Source: Clostridium sp. D53t1_180928_C8
Lineage (GTDB): Bacteria; Bacillota; Clostridia; Clostridiales; Clostridiaceae
Assembly (NCBI RefSeq): GCF_015667795.1
Contig: NZ_JADPEL010000015.1
Span: 16,412-80,411, forward strand
Length of the DNA: 64,000 bases
Direction of reading: 5' to 3'
Under the pieces are notes generated by a model. The model searched no databases. It was given only the letters and a program-made list of their open reading frames with translations, and was not told where the DNA came from. Position 1 is the first letter of the stretch, and each line of letters starts with the position of its first letter. Made by a program: the position numbers and the translations under genes. Of the stretch, positions 1 through 7,680 are shown one piece after another.

Positions 1-123
1 CTTTCAAGGACTACAATAAAGTAAGCTAAACTTTGTCTGGAGCTAAAATAGTTTTTTAGCTGAAATTAGTATTCCTTGATTATAAATTCATAGTTTTATT
101 ATTTGAAATTAAGGAGTAAAGAT

Positions 124-774
124 ATGAAAGAATTTATAAAAAAACAACAATTTAATTATATAAAGAGATGTTTAAATGATCTAAATAATGCCTTTAGAAA
201 TTGTGTAGATGCCAATGTAGTAGAAACTACTAAGTTATGTTGCCAAGATAAGATATTGTCACAATTTTATAGCTTATCACCAGAGCGAAGAGATGTTCTT
301 AATATAGGAAGAATTAATGAACCATTACAGATTGAACCATTTTTAAAAGAGTTAGATAAATATGTTTATGGTATGAATAAATTAACAAAAGCTGATATTA
401 ATAAAGTTTTTAAAAAAGAGAAAAAACTTAAGTTGCCTGATTTGGAATCAGATGAAAAGTTAGTATATACTGGTTGGATTGATGAAGGTACTAAGAAATT
501 ATTTATTGTTTATAATTTGGATGGGAAGCTTTTAGGTATGGCTTGTAGATTACCTAAAACAACAAAAAAAAGTAGTAACATCTGTGCTATCTGTAATAGG
601 ATAGGCAGTGAAAGTGAAGTAGAATTTGTGTCTCCAATATGTAAACCACTTAGTGAAGAAGATTATAAATCATTAGGTTTTTATATTTGTTTAGATAGTA
701 GGGTATGTAATCAAAGAATTGAATCAGTAGAGAAGCTAGAGCATATTTTAAAAGTTGTTAACAGAATAAAATAA
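124..774 (+). CDS. FusB/FusC-family EF-G-binding protein
   Basis: A 216-residue protein matching the FusB/FusC family, which binds elongation factor G, helps release it from the ribosome and can give fusidic acid resistance. Seen: a helical N-terminal half, a basic KVFKKEKKLKLP segment that closely resembles FusB, and a C-terminal treble-clef zinc finger with Cys pairs C154-x2-C157 and C189-x5-C195, the FusB spacing. Length equals the family norm (about 213). The ATG at 124 is chosen because AAGGAG lies at 111-116; an in-frame TTG at 103 has no ribosome binding site. A strong terminator follows. Whether it protects against fusidic acid or acts in normal translation cannot be told from sequence. 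Confidence 0.82.
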   Translation: MKEFIKKQQFNYIKRCLNDLNNAFRNCVDANVVETTKLCCQDKILSQFYSLSPERRDVLNIGRINEPLQIEPFLKELDKYVYGMNKLTKADINKVFKKEKKLKLPDLESDEKLVYTGWIDEGTKKLFIVYNLDGKLLGMACRLPKTTKKSSNICAICNRIGSESEVEFVSPICKPLSEEDYKSLGFYICLDSRVCNQRIESVEKLEHILKVVNRIK

Positions 775-795
775 TACTATTAAGCAATAATATTA

Positions 796-835
796 ATATG
801 GTATGTAGTACAGATGTACTGCATACCATATTTTT
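796..835 (+). terminator. Rho-independent terminator (16-bp stem)
   Basis: Stem 796-811 / 816-831 with one G-U pair, a 4-nt loop AGAT, then five T. It ends the FusB-like gene. A near copy of the hairpin and its T tract lies at 3931-3970. Confidence 0.8.
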
Positions 836-1011
836 GTTGAAGTACATTTAATTTATATTATATACAGTATTTATAAATATTCACTTTAGTATTAGAGTTA
901 CCTTAGAGTGTTAATGATTGCTAGAAAACTTGTAATTAAATGGGAAAGAGGAGTAAAATAATAGTGTTGGTTAAAAAAATATATAATATAAAAGAAATGG
1001 AGACGGGGTAT

Positions 1012-1341
1012 ATGAGTAAGATTCAAAAAGTAGAAAATATGTGTGGAGGAAAAGGTCATGTAATAATTGAACACATATTAGGTGAAAAAGAATTGAATGG
1101 GAAATGTGGACTATATGCAAAGGTAACAATAGAACCAGGATGTACCTTAGGATATCATGAGCATAATGGAGAAAGTGAAACTTATTATATTTTAAGTGGA
1201 GAAGGAAATTATAATGATAATGGAATTATACGTCCTGTTAAAGCTGGAGATGTAACATTCACACCAAGTGGAAGTGGTCATGGATTAGATAATACAAAAG
1301 GTGAAGATTTAGTATTTATGGCTTTAATAATATTTGATTAA
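1012..1341 (+). CDS. Small cupin-domain protein
   Basis: A single-domain cupin of 109 residues. Seen: cupin motif 1 (GYHEHNGESETYYILSGEG, with the H-x-H...E metal ligands) and motif 2 (AGDVTFTPSGSGHGL, with a His). Small cupins of this kind bind a divalent metal and may be isomerases, sugar-binding proteins or sensors, so no substrate can be assigned. The ATG at 1012 is preferred because GGAG lies at 999-1002 and the N-terminus then fits the family. An upstream in-frame ATG at 940 has no ribosome binding site; a GTG at 964 with GAGGAG at 948-953 is a weaker alternative. The gene is monocistronic with its own terminator. Confidence 0.8.
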   Translation: MSKIQKVENMCGGKGHVIIEHILGEKELNGKCGLYAKVTIEPGCTLGYHEHNGESETYYILSGEGNYNDNGIIRPVKAGDVTFTPSGSGHGLDNTKGEDLVFMALIIFD

Positions 1342-1353
1342 TTTAATATTTTT

Positions 1354-1393
1354 AATATCCCAACTGATTTAATAATTGGTTGGGATTATTTTG
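1354..1393 (+). terminator. Terminator after the cupin gene
   Basis: Inverted repeat around TCCCAAC / GTTGGGA extended by A/T pairs, with a T-rich tail. It stands between the cupin gene and the promoter of the bile salt hydrolase gene. Confidence 0.65.
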
Positions 1394-1412
1394 TAAAATT
1401 AAAGAGTTTAAA

Positions 1413-1440
1413 TTGGTTAAACTTAGAGTATTAGTATAAA
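1413..1440 (+). promoter_or_regulatory. Candidate promoter of the bile salt hydrolase gene
   Basis: TTGGTT at 1413-1418, a 16-bp gap and TATAAA at 1435-1440, about 58 bp before the start codon. A plausible sigma-A type promoter judged by eye only. Confidence 0.35.
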
Positions 1441-1497
1441 GTTATTTGATTGAGGATAATCTAATCCAAGTAGAAATTTTATTAGGAGGAAATAAAA

Positions 1498-2484
1498 ATG
1501 TGCACAGCATTAACTTTAAAAACAAAAGATGGATATAATCTATTTGGAAGAAATATGGATTTAGCATATTCATTTAATCAAGCAGTTACCTTATTACCTA
1601 GAAATTATGAATATATAGATAGAGTTACTGGAAATATGAAAAAAAATAAATATGCAATAATAGGTATGGCTAGTATTATAGATGATTATCCAGCATTTGC
1701 AGATGCAATGAATGAAAAAGGATTAGGGTGTGCAGGGCTTAACTTTCCTGGATATTTTCATGTAGAAGAAAAGGCTATTCAAGGTAAGAATAATTTAGCT
1801 CCATACGATTTAATTATGTGGATATTATCGAACTTTGAAACTGTAGATGAGGTTTTAGATGAAATTAGAAATGTAGAATTGGTTGCAGTTCCAATTAATG
1901 AGAAAACACCACTTCCAACACTGCATTGGATAGTAGCTGATACAAATGGAAAATCTATAGTCATAGAAAAAACAAAAGAAAGTTTAAAAGTTTATGAAAA
2001 TCCAATTGGGGTTATGACTAATTCTCCGACATTTGATTGGCATTTAACTAATTTAAATGAATATATAAAAACTACGTCTATTCAGCCAGAGCCTGTAAAA
2101 TGGGGAGATAAGGAGTTAAAACCATTAGGAGTAGGGCTAGGAACTAATGGATTACCAGGGGGATGTTCAGGAGTAGATAGGTTTGTAAGAATAGCATATT
2201 TAAAATCAAGGCTTTCAGAAACAGAAGATTTAATGACTGGAGTAAGTCAATTTTTCCATATGTTAAATAATGTAGCTATGCCAAGGGGAGCTGTTATATC
2301 TGATGGTTTAGATGATATAACATTGTATACTTCATGTATGTGTCAACAAAAAGGAATATATTATTATTCAACATATAATAATAATGGAATAAGTGCTATA
2401 GATATGAGTAAAGAAGATTTAGATGCTAAGGAAGTTAAGCAATTTGAATATTTAGATGAATTACATATTACATATCAAAATTAA
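1498..2484 (+). CDS. cbh: Bile salt hydrolase (choloylglycine hydrolase, Ntn family)
   Basis: A 328-residue Ntn-hydrolase closely resembling C. perfringens CBAH-1. The family cleaves the amide of glyco- or tauro-conjugated bile salts in the cytoplasm; penicillin V acylases are the sister group. Seen: MC start, so Cys2 becomes the N-terminal nucleophile after Met removal; R18, D21, N82, N175 and R228 are all in the canonical places. Substrate-pocket positions M20, F26, A68, I133 and L142 match CBAH-1, while T137 differs. The loop before R228 reads GLPGGCSGVDRF, unlike the usual GLPGD....SRF. Excellent AGGAGG start and own terminator. Bile salt hydrolase is much likelier than penicillin acylase. 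Confidence 0.9.
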   Translation: MCTALTLKTKDGYNLFGRNMDLAYSFNQAVTLLPRNYEYIDRVTGNMKKNKYAIIGMASIIDDYPAFADAMNEKGLGCAGLNFPGYFHVEEKAIQGKNNLAPYDLIMWILSNFETVDEVLDEIRNVELVAVPINEKTPLPTLHWIVADTNGKSIVIEKTKESLKVYENPIGVMTNSPTFDWHLTNLNEYIKTTSIQPEPVKWGDKELKPLGVGLGTNGLPGGCSGVDRFVRIAYLKSRLSETEDLMTGVSQFFHMLNNVAMPRGAVISDGLDDITLYTSCMCQQKGIYYYSTYNNNGISAIDMSKEDLDAKEVKQFEYLDELHITYQN

Positions 2485-2525
2485 TGTCTACTTAATATAT
2501 ATTTTATATTTAACTTAAACATAGA

Positions 2526-2568
2526 AAAATAACCTTTATAAATAATATTATTTTAAAGGTTATTTTTT
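2526..2568 (+). terminator. Terminator after bile salt hydrolase
   Basis: AATAACCTTTA / TAAAGGTTATT stem followed by T6. Confidence 0.75.
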
Positions 2569-2602
2569 GTATAATATATATAGGTAATGGAGGGGAGATT
2601 AA

Positions 2603-3151
2603 ATGTTTAATACTTTAAGTTGTATAGGTAAAAAGTTAAATGATGCAGATATAACATGGGGAGTTGGTGCGTCCATGCTGTTGAATAGGTTTGGGCTTAT
2701 AGATAAACCTAATGATATAGATATTTTTGTAGGTATTAATGATATTGAAAAGGCTGATGAAATCCTTAAAAGTATTGGTGAAAAGAAAAAATGGGAAAAG
2801 ACTACAACATACTCAACAAAATACTTTTATGAGTATGTAATAAATAAAGTTGATGTTGATGTCATGGCTGGTTTTGTAGTTAATCATAATAATGGAGCTT
2901 TTAGATATATATTTGACAAGAGCTCTATTTCAGAATATAAAGTTATCAATGGAGTTAAGATACCATTTACTTCTTTAGAAGATTGGTATGTTATTTATCA
3001 GTTAATTCCTAATAGAAAAGCAAAAGTAGAAATGATAGAGAAATACATTATATCAAACGGGATTAAAAAACCAATTTTATTAGAAAGAGCATTACAAGGA
3101 TGTTTACCCATAGAGGTAAGGAGAAAAGTTGAGGATATATTAAAAATTTGA
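2603..3151 (+). CDS. Nucleotidyltransferase-fold protein
   Basis: A 182-residue protein with the hallmarks of the polymerase-beta-like nucleotidyltransferase superfamily: a G20-x-G-x-S24 segment followed by D38-x-D40 (NDIDIFV), and a third acidic strand VDVDVM (D84/D86). Such proteins transfer NMP to a small molecule, protein or RNA; members include antibiotic adenylyltransferases and toxin-antitoxin NTases. No partner toxin or antitoxin gene is adjacent, and no closer subfamily is recognised. The start has a GGAGGGGAG site 4-12 bp upstream. The gene is flanked by a terminator before and a DUF2691-like gene 75 bp after. Confidence 0.65.
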   Translation: MFNTLSCIGKKLNDADITWGVGASMLLNRFGLIDKPNDIDIFVGINDIEKADEILKSIGEKKKWEKTTTYSTKYFYEYVINKVDVDVMAGFVVNHNNGAFRYIFDKSSISEYKVINGVKIPFTSLEDWYVIYQLIPNRKAKVEMIEKYIISNGIKKPILLERALQGCLPIEVRRKVEDILKI

Positions 3152-3225
3152 TAAGTCCATTTTTAATAAAAGCATAGTTTCAATTATCAGGTTTTAATCT
3201 CAATAAGTTTAGAAGGGAAAATAAT

Positions 3226-3675
3226 ATGATAAATGGAATAAGATTTGAAATTTTAAATAAACCTGAAAAATATTTATTTGAAATTTTAAAAAGTATAAAT
3301 TTAATTAAATATGAATGGCATATTGAAGATGATGAAGTATACTATAATGATACTTATGAAAATTTATTCAATAGTAATAAAATTAGTGGAAAAGAGCTTT
3401 ATAAAAAAATTTCTAAAGAGAAATATTATATAATCAATATACATTTACTAGGATATAAGATTTATAATATTAGGAATAAAAAAATAGAATCATATGAGGA
3501 TTTTTTAAAAAGTAAATATGAGATAATGTTGGTTATATATGATTCTGTTAATTGTGAAATTTATTTAAAAGATGAGCTTTTATTTACTAAAGTATATAAA
3601 AGTTTAGAAGAAAAAAAGTTTAATCCATTATATATAACAGAAAAAAATGTTAGAAACAAAATAAATATATTTTAA
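3226..3675 (+). CDS. DUF2691-like protein
   Basis: A 149-residue soluble protein whose N-terminus (INGIRFEILNKPEKYLFEIL) and overall pattern recall the DUF2691 family of Bacillus and Clostridium, which has no known function. No signal peptide, membrane segment or catalytic motif is visible; it is rich in Ile, Lys, Tyr and Glu and looks like a mixed alpha/beta domain. The start is supported by GAAGGGAAA 8-16 bp upstream. The family assignment is from memory of the sequence pattern. Confidence 0.55.
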   Translation: MINGIRFEILNKPEKYLFEILKSINLIKYEWHIEDDEVYYNDTYENLFNSNKISGKELYKKISKEKYYIINIHLLGYKIYNIRNKKIESYEDFLKSKYEIMLVIYDSVNCEIYLKDELLFTKVYKSLEEKKFNPLYITEKNVRNKINIF

Positions 3676-4161
3676 GGTATTATAAAAAGGTGTTAGTTCA
3701 CTTTATAGTTACATCAATAATTGCAGGATGTGGGTTAATTTATATAGCATTTTAGAAATTAATTCAATAATATATAAACATCAACAATTTTAATATTATG
3801 CGAGATAAAAAGTTGGTAGTCTGAAGAAGTTTACTTTATTATAAATTACTCTGTTAAAGTACTTTTGATTTTTTAGTGAAAAAATTTACAAGTAAAAATG
3901 AATCGGTTGTTTAGATATATGTATATTTTTATATGGTATGTGGTATAGAGGTACTACATACCATATTTTTGTTGGAGTAATTAATTTATTGATTTTTCAT
4001 TAGAATTAAGTTAAGAAGAATTTTCTGTGTAAAGTAATTCGTTAGTTGGGAAAAGATGTATAATAGATATGGAGTATATAAATATAGATAAAATAAATTA
4101 GAAAATTATTTTAAGAGTTTATCATTAAGGGGTAGTTTAATAAGCAGTAAGGAGATAAAAT
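3676..4161. other. Intergenic stretch with gene-tail remnant and repeated hairpin
   Basis: 486 bp without a full gene. At 3690-3755 a 21-codon open stretch from a GTG encodes a hydrophobic peptide (VLVHFIVTSIIAGCGLIYIAF) that looks like the tail of a lost membrane protein, with no ribosome binding site. A hairpin that copies the one at 796-835 lies at 3931-3970. The rest is A/T-rich, with TATAAT at 4059-4064 but no matching -35. Confidence 0.5.
3931..3970 (+). repeat. Second copy of the 796-835 terminator hairpin
   Basis: Stem ATATGGTATGTGGTA / TACTACATACCATAT followed by TTTTTGTTGGAG. It matches 796-840 almost base for base, including the flank after the T tract (TTTTTGTTG then A or G, AGTA). 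It lies 255 bp after the nearest upstream gene, so it may mark a deleted gene that once ended here. Confidence 0.65.
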
Positions 4162-5643
4162 ATGAGTTTAACTAGGTTTTTAAATAATAAAGAGGATAAG
4201 AGGTGTATAAGATTTCAAGAGGCTATAAAGAAAGTAACACCAAGCAGGAATGATTTTAAAGCATTTAACAATGAAACTAATCCATTTGATACCAAAATAG
4301 ACTTAAAAGTAGAATATAAATTAAATAATAATATAGAAGCAGCACTAGTTGGAACGACATTTGACTATTTAGCTAGATTTAGAATTGCTCAAGTAGTAAG
4401 AAAAAATAATATAAAGGTAATGGAAGGTATAGTAGCTGAGAATTTTTTCGATATATTTAAAAATAAATTATCTAGAAGAAATTATGATAAGTTAATAGAT
4501 AAATATAATGATGCAATAGAAAATATAAAAAGATATATAGAACTTAATATAGAGTTTGATGATCAAATTATTGAAAAGGTTTGTGTATTAGGAAAATTAG
4601 AGGGATGTTTTAGAGGGGGAAAATTACCTAAGAATATAAAATACCTATTTGATAAACCAACTGAAGAGGTGATAAATGAATTAATAGGGTTAATTCATTT
4701 GTTTGAATTAGAGTTTATTAGTAAAGTAGTGAAACCAAATAGTATAGTTATATATAATCCAAGCTTTGGTTTAACATCAGGTGTTATAGGAGGAGCTGAT
4801 GCCGATATTTATATAGATGGAACAATATATGACTTTAAAACTACTAAGAGTATTGGATATAAGGAAAAGGATGCACAGCAAGTAGTAAGTTATTATATTT
4901 TAAATGAATTGGAAAAAAAGATGCATGGGGAACTGTTTGATAATTCTATTAGAAATAAAGTAGTAGATAAGATAGCCATATATTTAGCTAGAGTTGGAGA
5001 AATATACTATTTTGATATGAATAATATAGATTCAGAAGTTATTAATACTGTAGTTTCAGAAGTAGATAAAATATTATTTAATAATAGTAATAAGAATAAT
5101 GTATTAGGTTATGGACGTAAAAGTAAATTAAGGCAAGGAATATTTGTCATCTGTGTAGTATTAGCATTATTTATTATATGTGGATTAGGTTATAAAATAG
5201 GAGAAGAGATAAAAGTAAATAATAATTTTGTTGAAAATAGTGAGAGTGGTAATAATGAAGAAAGTATTAAATCTGATTATGATATAGAGAAAGATTATTT
5301 AGAGAGGAAGAGTGCGGCTGAAGAAGTATTACCAAAAGGACAAGGATTTTTTAAATATTATAGTAGTTTAATAGAAACATTAAGATCGTATGATGCAACG
5401 AATATTGATAATGCAAAGATTATATATAAATTAAGTGATGAATTGTTAAATAATATGTATCAATCTTTTAAAGAAAATTGGACTACAGAAGCTTTTGATG
5501 AATTAAAATCAAGTCAGTTAATATGGGTAGATAGAAAAATGAAGATAGAGGAAGAACTTAAGAATGATGAGTTATTAAGATATCGAACTTTAATAAAGAT
5601 GACATTAGATAAGTGTGAAGAGTGGACAGAATATTATAAGTAG
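4162..5643 (+). CDS. PD-(D/E)XK nuclease-like domain, membrane segment, LprI-like C-terminal domain
   Basis: A 493-residue protein of three parts. Residues about 55-310 resemble a RecB/Cas4-type PD-(D/E)XK nuclease: D213/D215, then D224-F-K226, then Q240-x3-Y244, in the right order and spacing. Residues about 326-347 form one strongly hydrophobic membrane helix after a basic KSKLRQG segment, so the N-terminal domain should be cytoplasmic. Residues about 375-493 lie outside and resemble the LprI/DUF1311 pattern (L..MY..F ... L..SQ..WV), found in lysozyme-inhibitor lipoproteins. Nuclease activity and ligand are not shown by sequence. GGAG lies 8-11 bp before the ATG. No partner gene is adjacent; an XRE remnant follows. 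Confidence 0.6.
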   Translation: MSLTRFLNNKEDKRCIRFQEAIKKVTPSRNDFKAFNNETNPFDTKIDLKVEYKLNNNIEAALVGTTFDYLARFRIAQVVRKNNIKVMEGIVAENFFDIFKNKLSRRNYDKLIDKYNDAIENIKRYIELNIEFDDQIIEKVCVLGKLEGCFRGGKLPKNIKYLFDKPTEEVINELIGLIHLFELEFISKVVKPNSIVIYNPSFGLTSGVIGGADADIYIDGTIYDFKTTKSIGYKEKDAQQVVSYYILNELEKKMHGELFDNSIRNKVVDKIAIYLARVGEIYYFDMNNIDSEVINTVVSEVDKILFNNSNKNNVLGYGRKSKLRQGIFVICVVLALFIICGLGYKIGEEIKVNNNFVENSESGNNEESIKSDYDIEKDYLERKSAAEEVLPKGQGFFKYYSSLIETLRSYDATNIDNAKIIYKLSDELLNNMYQSFKENWTTEAFDELKSSQLIWVDRKMKIEEELKNDELLRYRTLIKMTLDKCEEWTEYYK

Positions 5644-5659
5644 AGAGTAGTTATTATTA

Positions 5660-5764
5660 AATAAGATTAATAAGTGGAGTTGTGAATATATTAGTTCTTT
5701 GGGTGAAAGATTTAAAAATATAAGATTAAATATGGGGTTAACACAGGAAGAATTAACAGAATAA
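5660..5764 (+). pseudogene. Remnant of an XRE-type helix-turn-helix gene
   Basis: An open stretch of 34 codons ending in TAA whose last part reads LGERFKNIRLNMGLTQEELTE, the first two helices of an XRE DNA-binding domain. The stop falls where the recognition helix should begin, and nothing homologous continues in any frame. No good ribosome binding site precedes it. This looks like the 5' relic of a deleted regulator. The surrounding 5644-6151 interval is otherwise gene-free and A/T-rich. Confidence 0.6.
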
Positions 5765-5785
5765 AATAATACTATATTAAGAAAT

Positions 5786-5825
5786 AAAGCCAGTAGAATT
5801 TTTAAAAGTTTTACTGGCTTTTTTG
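5786..5825 (+). terminator. Terminator
   Basis: AAAGCCAGTA / TACTGGCTTT stem followed by T6. It probably served the lost XRE gene and now terminates the membrane nuclease-like gene. Confidence 0.75.
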
Positions 5826-6151
5826 TGGTAAACTTCAATATACATACCAAGCTATAGGTTATATTTTTTTATAAGTTTTCTTTTTTATATTATAGATGTA
5901 CTTAAAATTGTAATAAAAATCCTTTTAATAACTTTAACTGGAAATTAAATGCTAAAAATGGAAAATATAACTTGTTAAGCAAAAGGGTCAAAAGTTAAGA
6001 TAAACACTTAAAAAATAAGTTAAATTTAAATAATTGAGAATATAGATTTTTACTTATATTGATATTAGTAGTAATATTTATAGAAAGACTGGTCTGGTAA
6101 TAATTGTGCATAAATTTTTTAATTAATAAAAAAAATTAAGGAGTGTAACTA

Positions 6152-6658
6152 GTGGAAACTATTAGTATAAAGCTAAGTCGAGAGGTATATAAATGTGATG
6201 CAGAAAAAATGGCTAATTGGCTTAGCGATAAAGAAATATCAAGTAATTTAAATGAAGGCGTAAATGCCGGGGAAAATATAATTAATATTATAAATAGAAT
6301 AGATATGCCTATATTAACTCATTTATTTAATAATAATTGTAGTTTTTTTACTATTAAAAACGCATATGAAACAATAGGTTTTTTAAGGTTAATACCGAAA
6401 AATGATGGAGTTGAGATAGTAATTGCAGTTGGAAAAAAAGATTTGTGGGGAAAAGGTATAGGGCATAAAGCTGTAGTGGAAGCCTTAAAAAAAGCTTTTT
6501 TTGATATGAGAACAGATAAAGTAGTTGCAAAAATAAAAAAGACAAATAAAAGATCAAGAAATTTATTTAAAGGGATTGGATTTATGGAAGTTAAAGAGTT
6601 AGAAAGAGAAATTGAATATAGAATAACTAAAGAAATTTTTTTTGAAATGGCTTCATAA
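6152..6658 (+). CDS. GNAT-family N-acetyltransferase
   Basis: A 168-residue GNAT protein of the RimJ/RimL-like group, transferring an acetyl group from acetyl-CoA to an unknown amine. Seen: an N-terminal region with a YKCDAEKMANWLSDKEISSNL pattern typical of Clostridium GNATs, a beta4 strand (GVEIVIAVGKKDLWGKGIG) whose G-K-G-I-G forms the pyrophosphate-binding motif A, and a C-terminal N-x-R-S-R-N-L-F...GF motif B. GTG start, set by AAGGAG at 6138-6143. The gene stands alone between terminators. Substrate cannot be predicted. Confidence 0.8.
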   Translation: METISIKLSREVYKCDAEKMANWLSDKEISSNLNEGVNAGENIINIINRIDMPILTHLFNNNCSFFTIKNAYETIGFLRLIPKNDGVEIVIAVGKKDLWGKGIGHKAVVEALKKAFFDMRTDKVVAKIKKTNKRSRNLFKGIGFMEVKELEREIEYRITKEIFFEMAS

Positions 6659-6762
6659 TGATATAAGTATTAAATTAATAAAATTAGTATTAATAAAAAC
6701 AATAAGTTTAATAAAAAATTCTTTGGTGTGGAAAGATATAAAAAATAATGCTATTAGATAAG

Positions 6763-6787
6763 AGTGGCGAAAGCCACTTTTTTATTA
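6763..6787 (+). terminator. Terminator with GAAA tetraloop
   Basis: AGTGGC-GAAA-GCCACT followed by T6; a compact hairpin with a stable tetraloop. Confidence 0.8.
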
Positions 6788-6859
6788 TATAAAAAATGAA
6801 ATTTTATTAGGTATAGATTTTTAAATTTATATCTGAAAACTAATATAAATTGTATATAT

Positions 6860-6895
6860 CATTAAAATGTGTAGAGAAAATCTACAGTTTTAATG
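6860..6895 (+). promoter_or_regulatory. Hairpin in the leader of the CarD-like gene
   Basis: CATTAAAATGTGTAGA (6860-6875) pairs with TCTACAGTTTTAATG (6881-6895) across a 5-nt loop. No T tract follows; the Shine-Dalgarno begins 5 nt later at 6900. It could be an operator or an mRNA structure near the ribosome binding site. Confidence 0.45.
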
Positions 6896-6917
6896 TTATT
6901 AAGGAGGATGATTTTTC

Positions 6918-7400
6918 ATGTTTAAGGTTGATGATTATATAATGTATGGTATTACAGGTGTATGTAAAGTTATAGATATAACTAATGAGAAAGTTGTAAA
7001 TGGTGATAAAAGAGAATATTATGTGTTAAGCCCTATTCACCATGATAATACAATAATAAAAATTCCTTTAGATAATAATAAAATTCCAATGAGAAAGATA
7101 ATTTCTAAGGGAGATGTAACTTCATTAATAAGTGATATGACTAATATGGAGACATTATGGATAGATGATGAAAAGAAAAGAAACAATCAATTTAAGATAA
7201 TGCTTAAAAGTGGTAAATGTGAGGAGCTAATTAAATTAATATCTAATAAAAGGTATGCAAAATCAACTAGTAAAAAATTAAGTAAAGCAGACAAGGAGAT
7301 TATAAAAGAAGCAGAAAGATTATTAAATGAAGAGTTTGCAATTATTTTAAATATTTCGCCTAATGAAGTGAATTCATATATATTAAGAGAAATATCTTAA
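6918..7400 (+). CDS. CarD/CdnL-like transcription regulator
   Basis: A 160-residue protein with a CarD_CdnL_TRCF Tudor-like N-terminal domain (residues about 1-65: FKVDDYIMYGITGVCKVIDI ... YYVLSPIHHDNTIIKIPLDN), which binds the RNA polymerase beta subunit, and an all-helical C-terminal domain with basic surface (KSTSKKLSKADKEIIKEAERLL). CarD-type proteins stabilise open promoter complexes. AAGGAGG lies 11 bp before the ATG, and a hairpin sits directly upstream, which may control it. The next gene is 280 bp away behind a terminator. Family assignment is firm; regulon unknown. Confidence 0.8.
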   Translation: MFKVDDYIMYGITGVCKVIDITNEKVVNGDKREYYVLSPIHHDNTIIKIPLDNNKIPMRKIISKGDVTSLISDMTNMETLWIDDEKKRNNQFKIMLKSGKCEELIKLISNKRYAKSTSKKLSKADKEIIKEAERLLNEEFAIILNISPNEVNSYILREIS

Positions 7401-7586
7401 TAAAGTATTTTTATACTATGTTTTGTTTAAAGATTTAATGTGGATGTGATTTTTGAGAATTGCCCTACCAAATAAGAATAAATGATAAGATATTATTGTA
7501 AAACGTTTAAATATAAAGATTAGGTTATTCTATCATATTTAATAGTGATGAATTTTAAAGTTTATGTATCACCTCCACCAAAGAAA

Positions 7587-7615
7587 TAAAAGGCTACAGT
7601 TTTATGTAGCTTTTT
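7587..7615 (+). terminator. Terminator
   Basis: GCTACA / TGTAGC stem with flanking A/T pairs and T5, 190 bp after the CarD-like gene. The motif is nearly the same as the terminator at 16385-16410. Confidence 0.65.
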
Positions 7616-7680
7616 ATTATACACAAATATGATAAAATTAAATAATAAACTAATTTTAATAATATTTGGAGGGAGAGATA

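Noticed and set aside
41-61. AGCTAAAA / TTTTAGCT hairpin at the left edge
   Set aside because: Short A/T-rich stem with no T tract; the upstream gene is outside the window, so its role cannot be judged.
3690-3755. 21-codon hydrophobic open frame from a GTG
   Set aside because: No ribosome binding site and no start context; more likely the tail of a deleted membrane gene than a real peptide gene.
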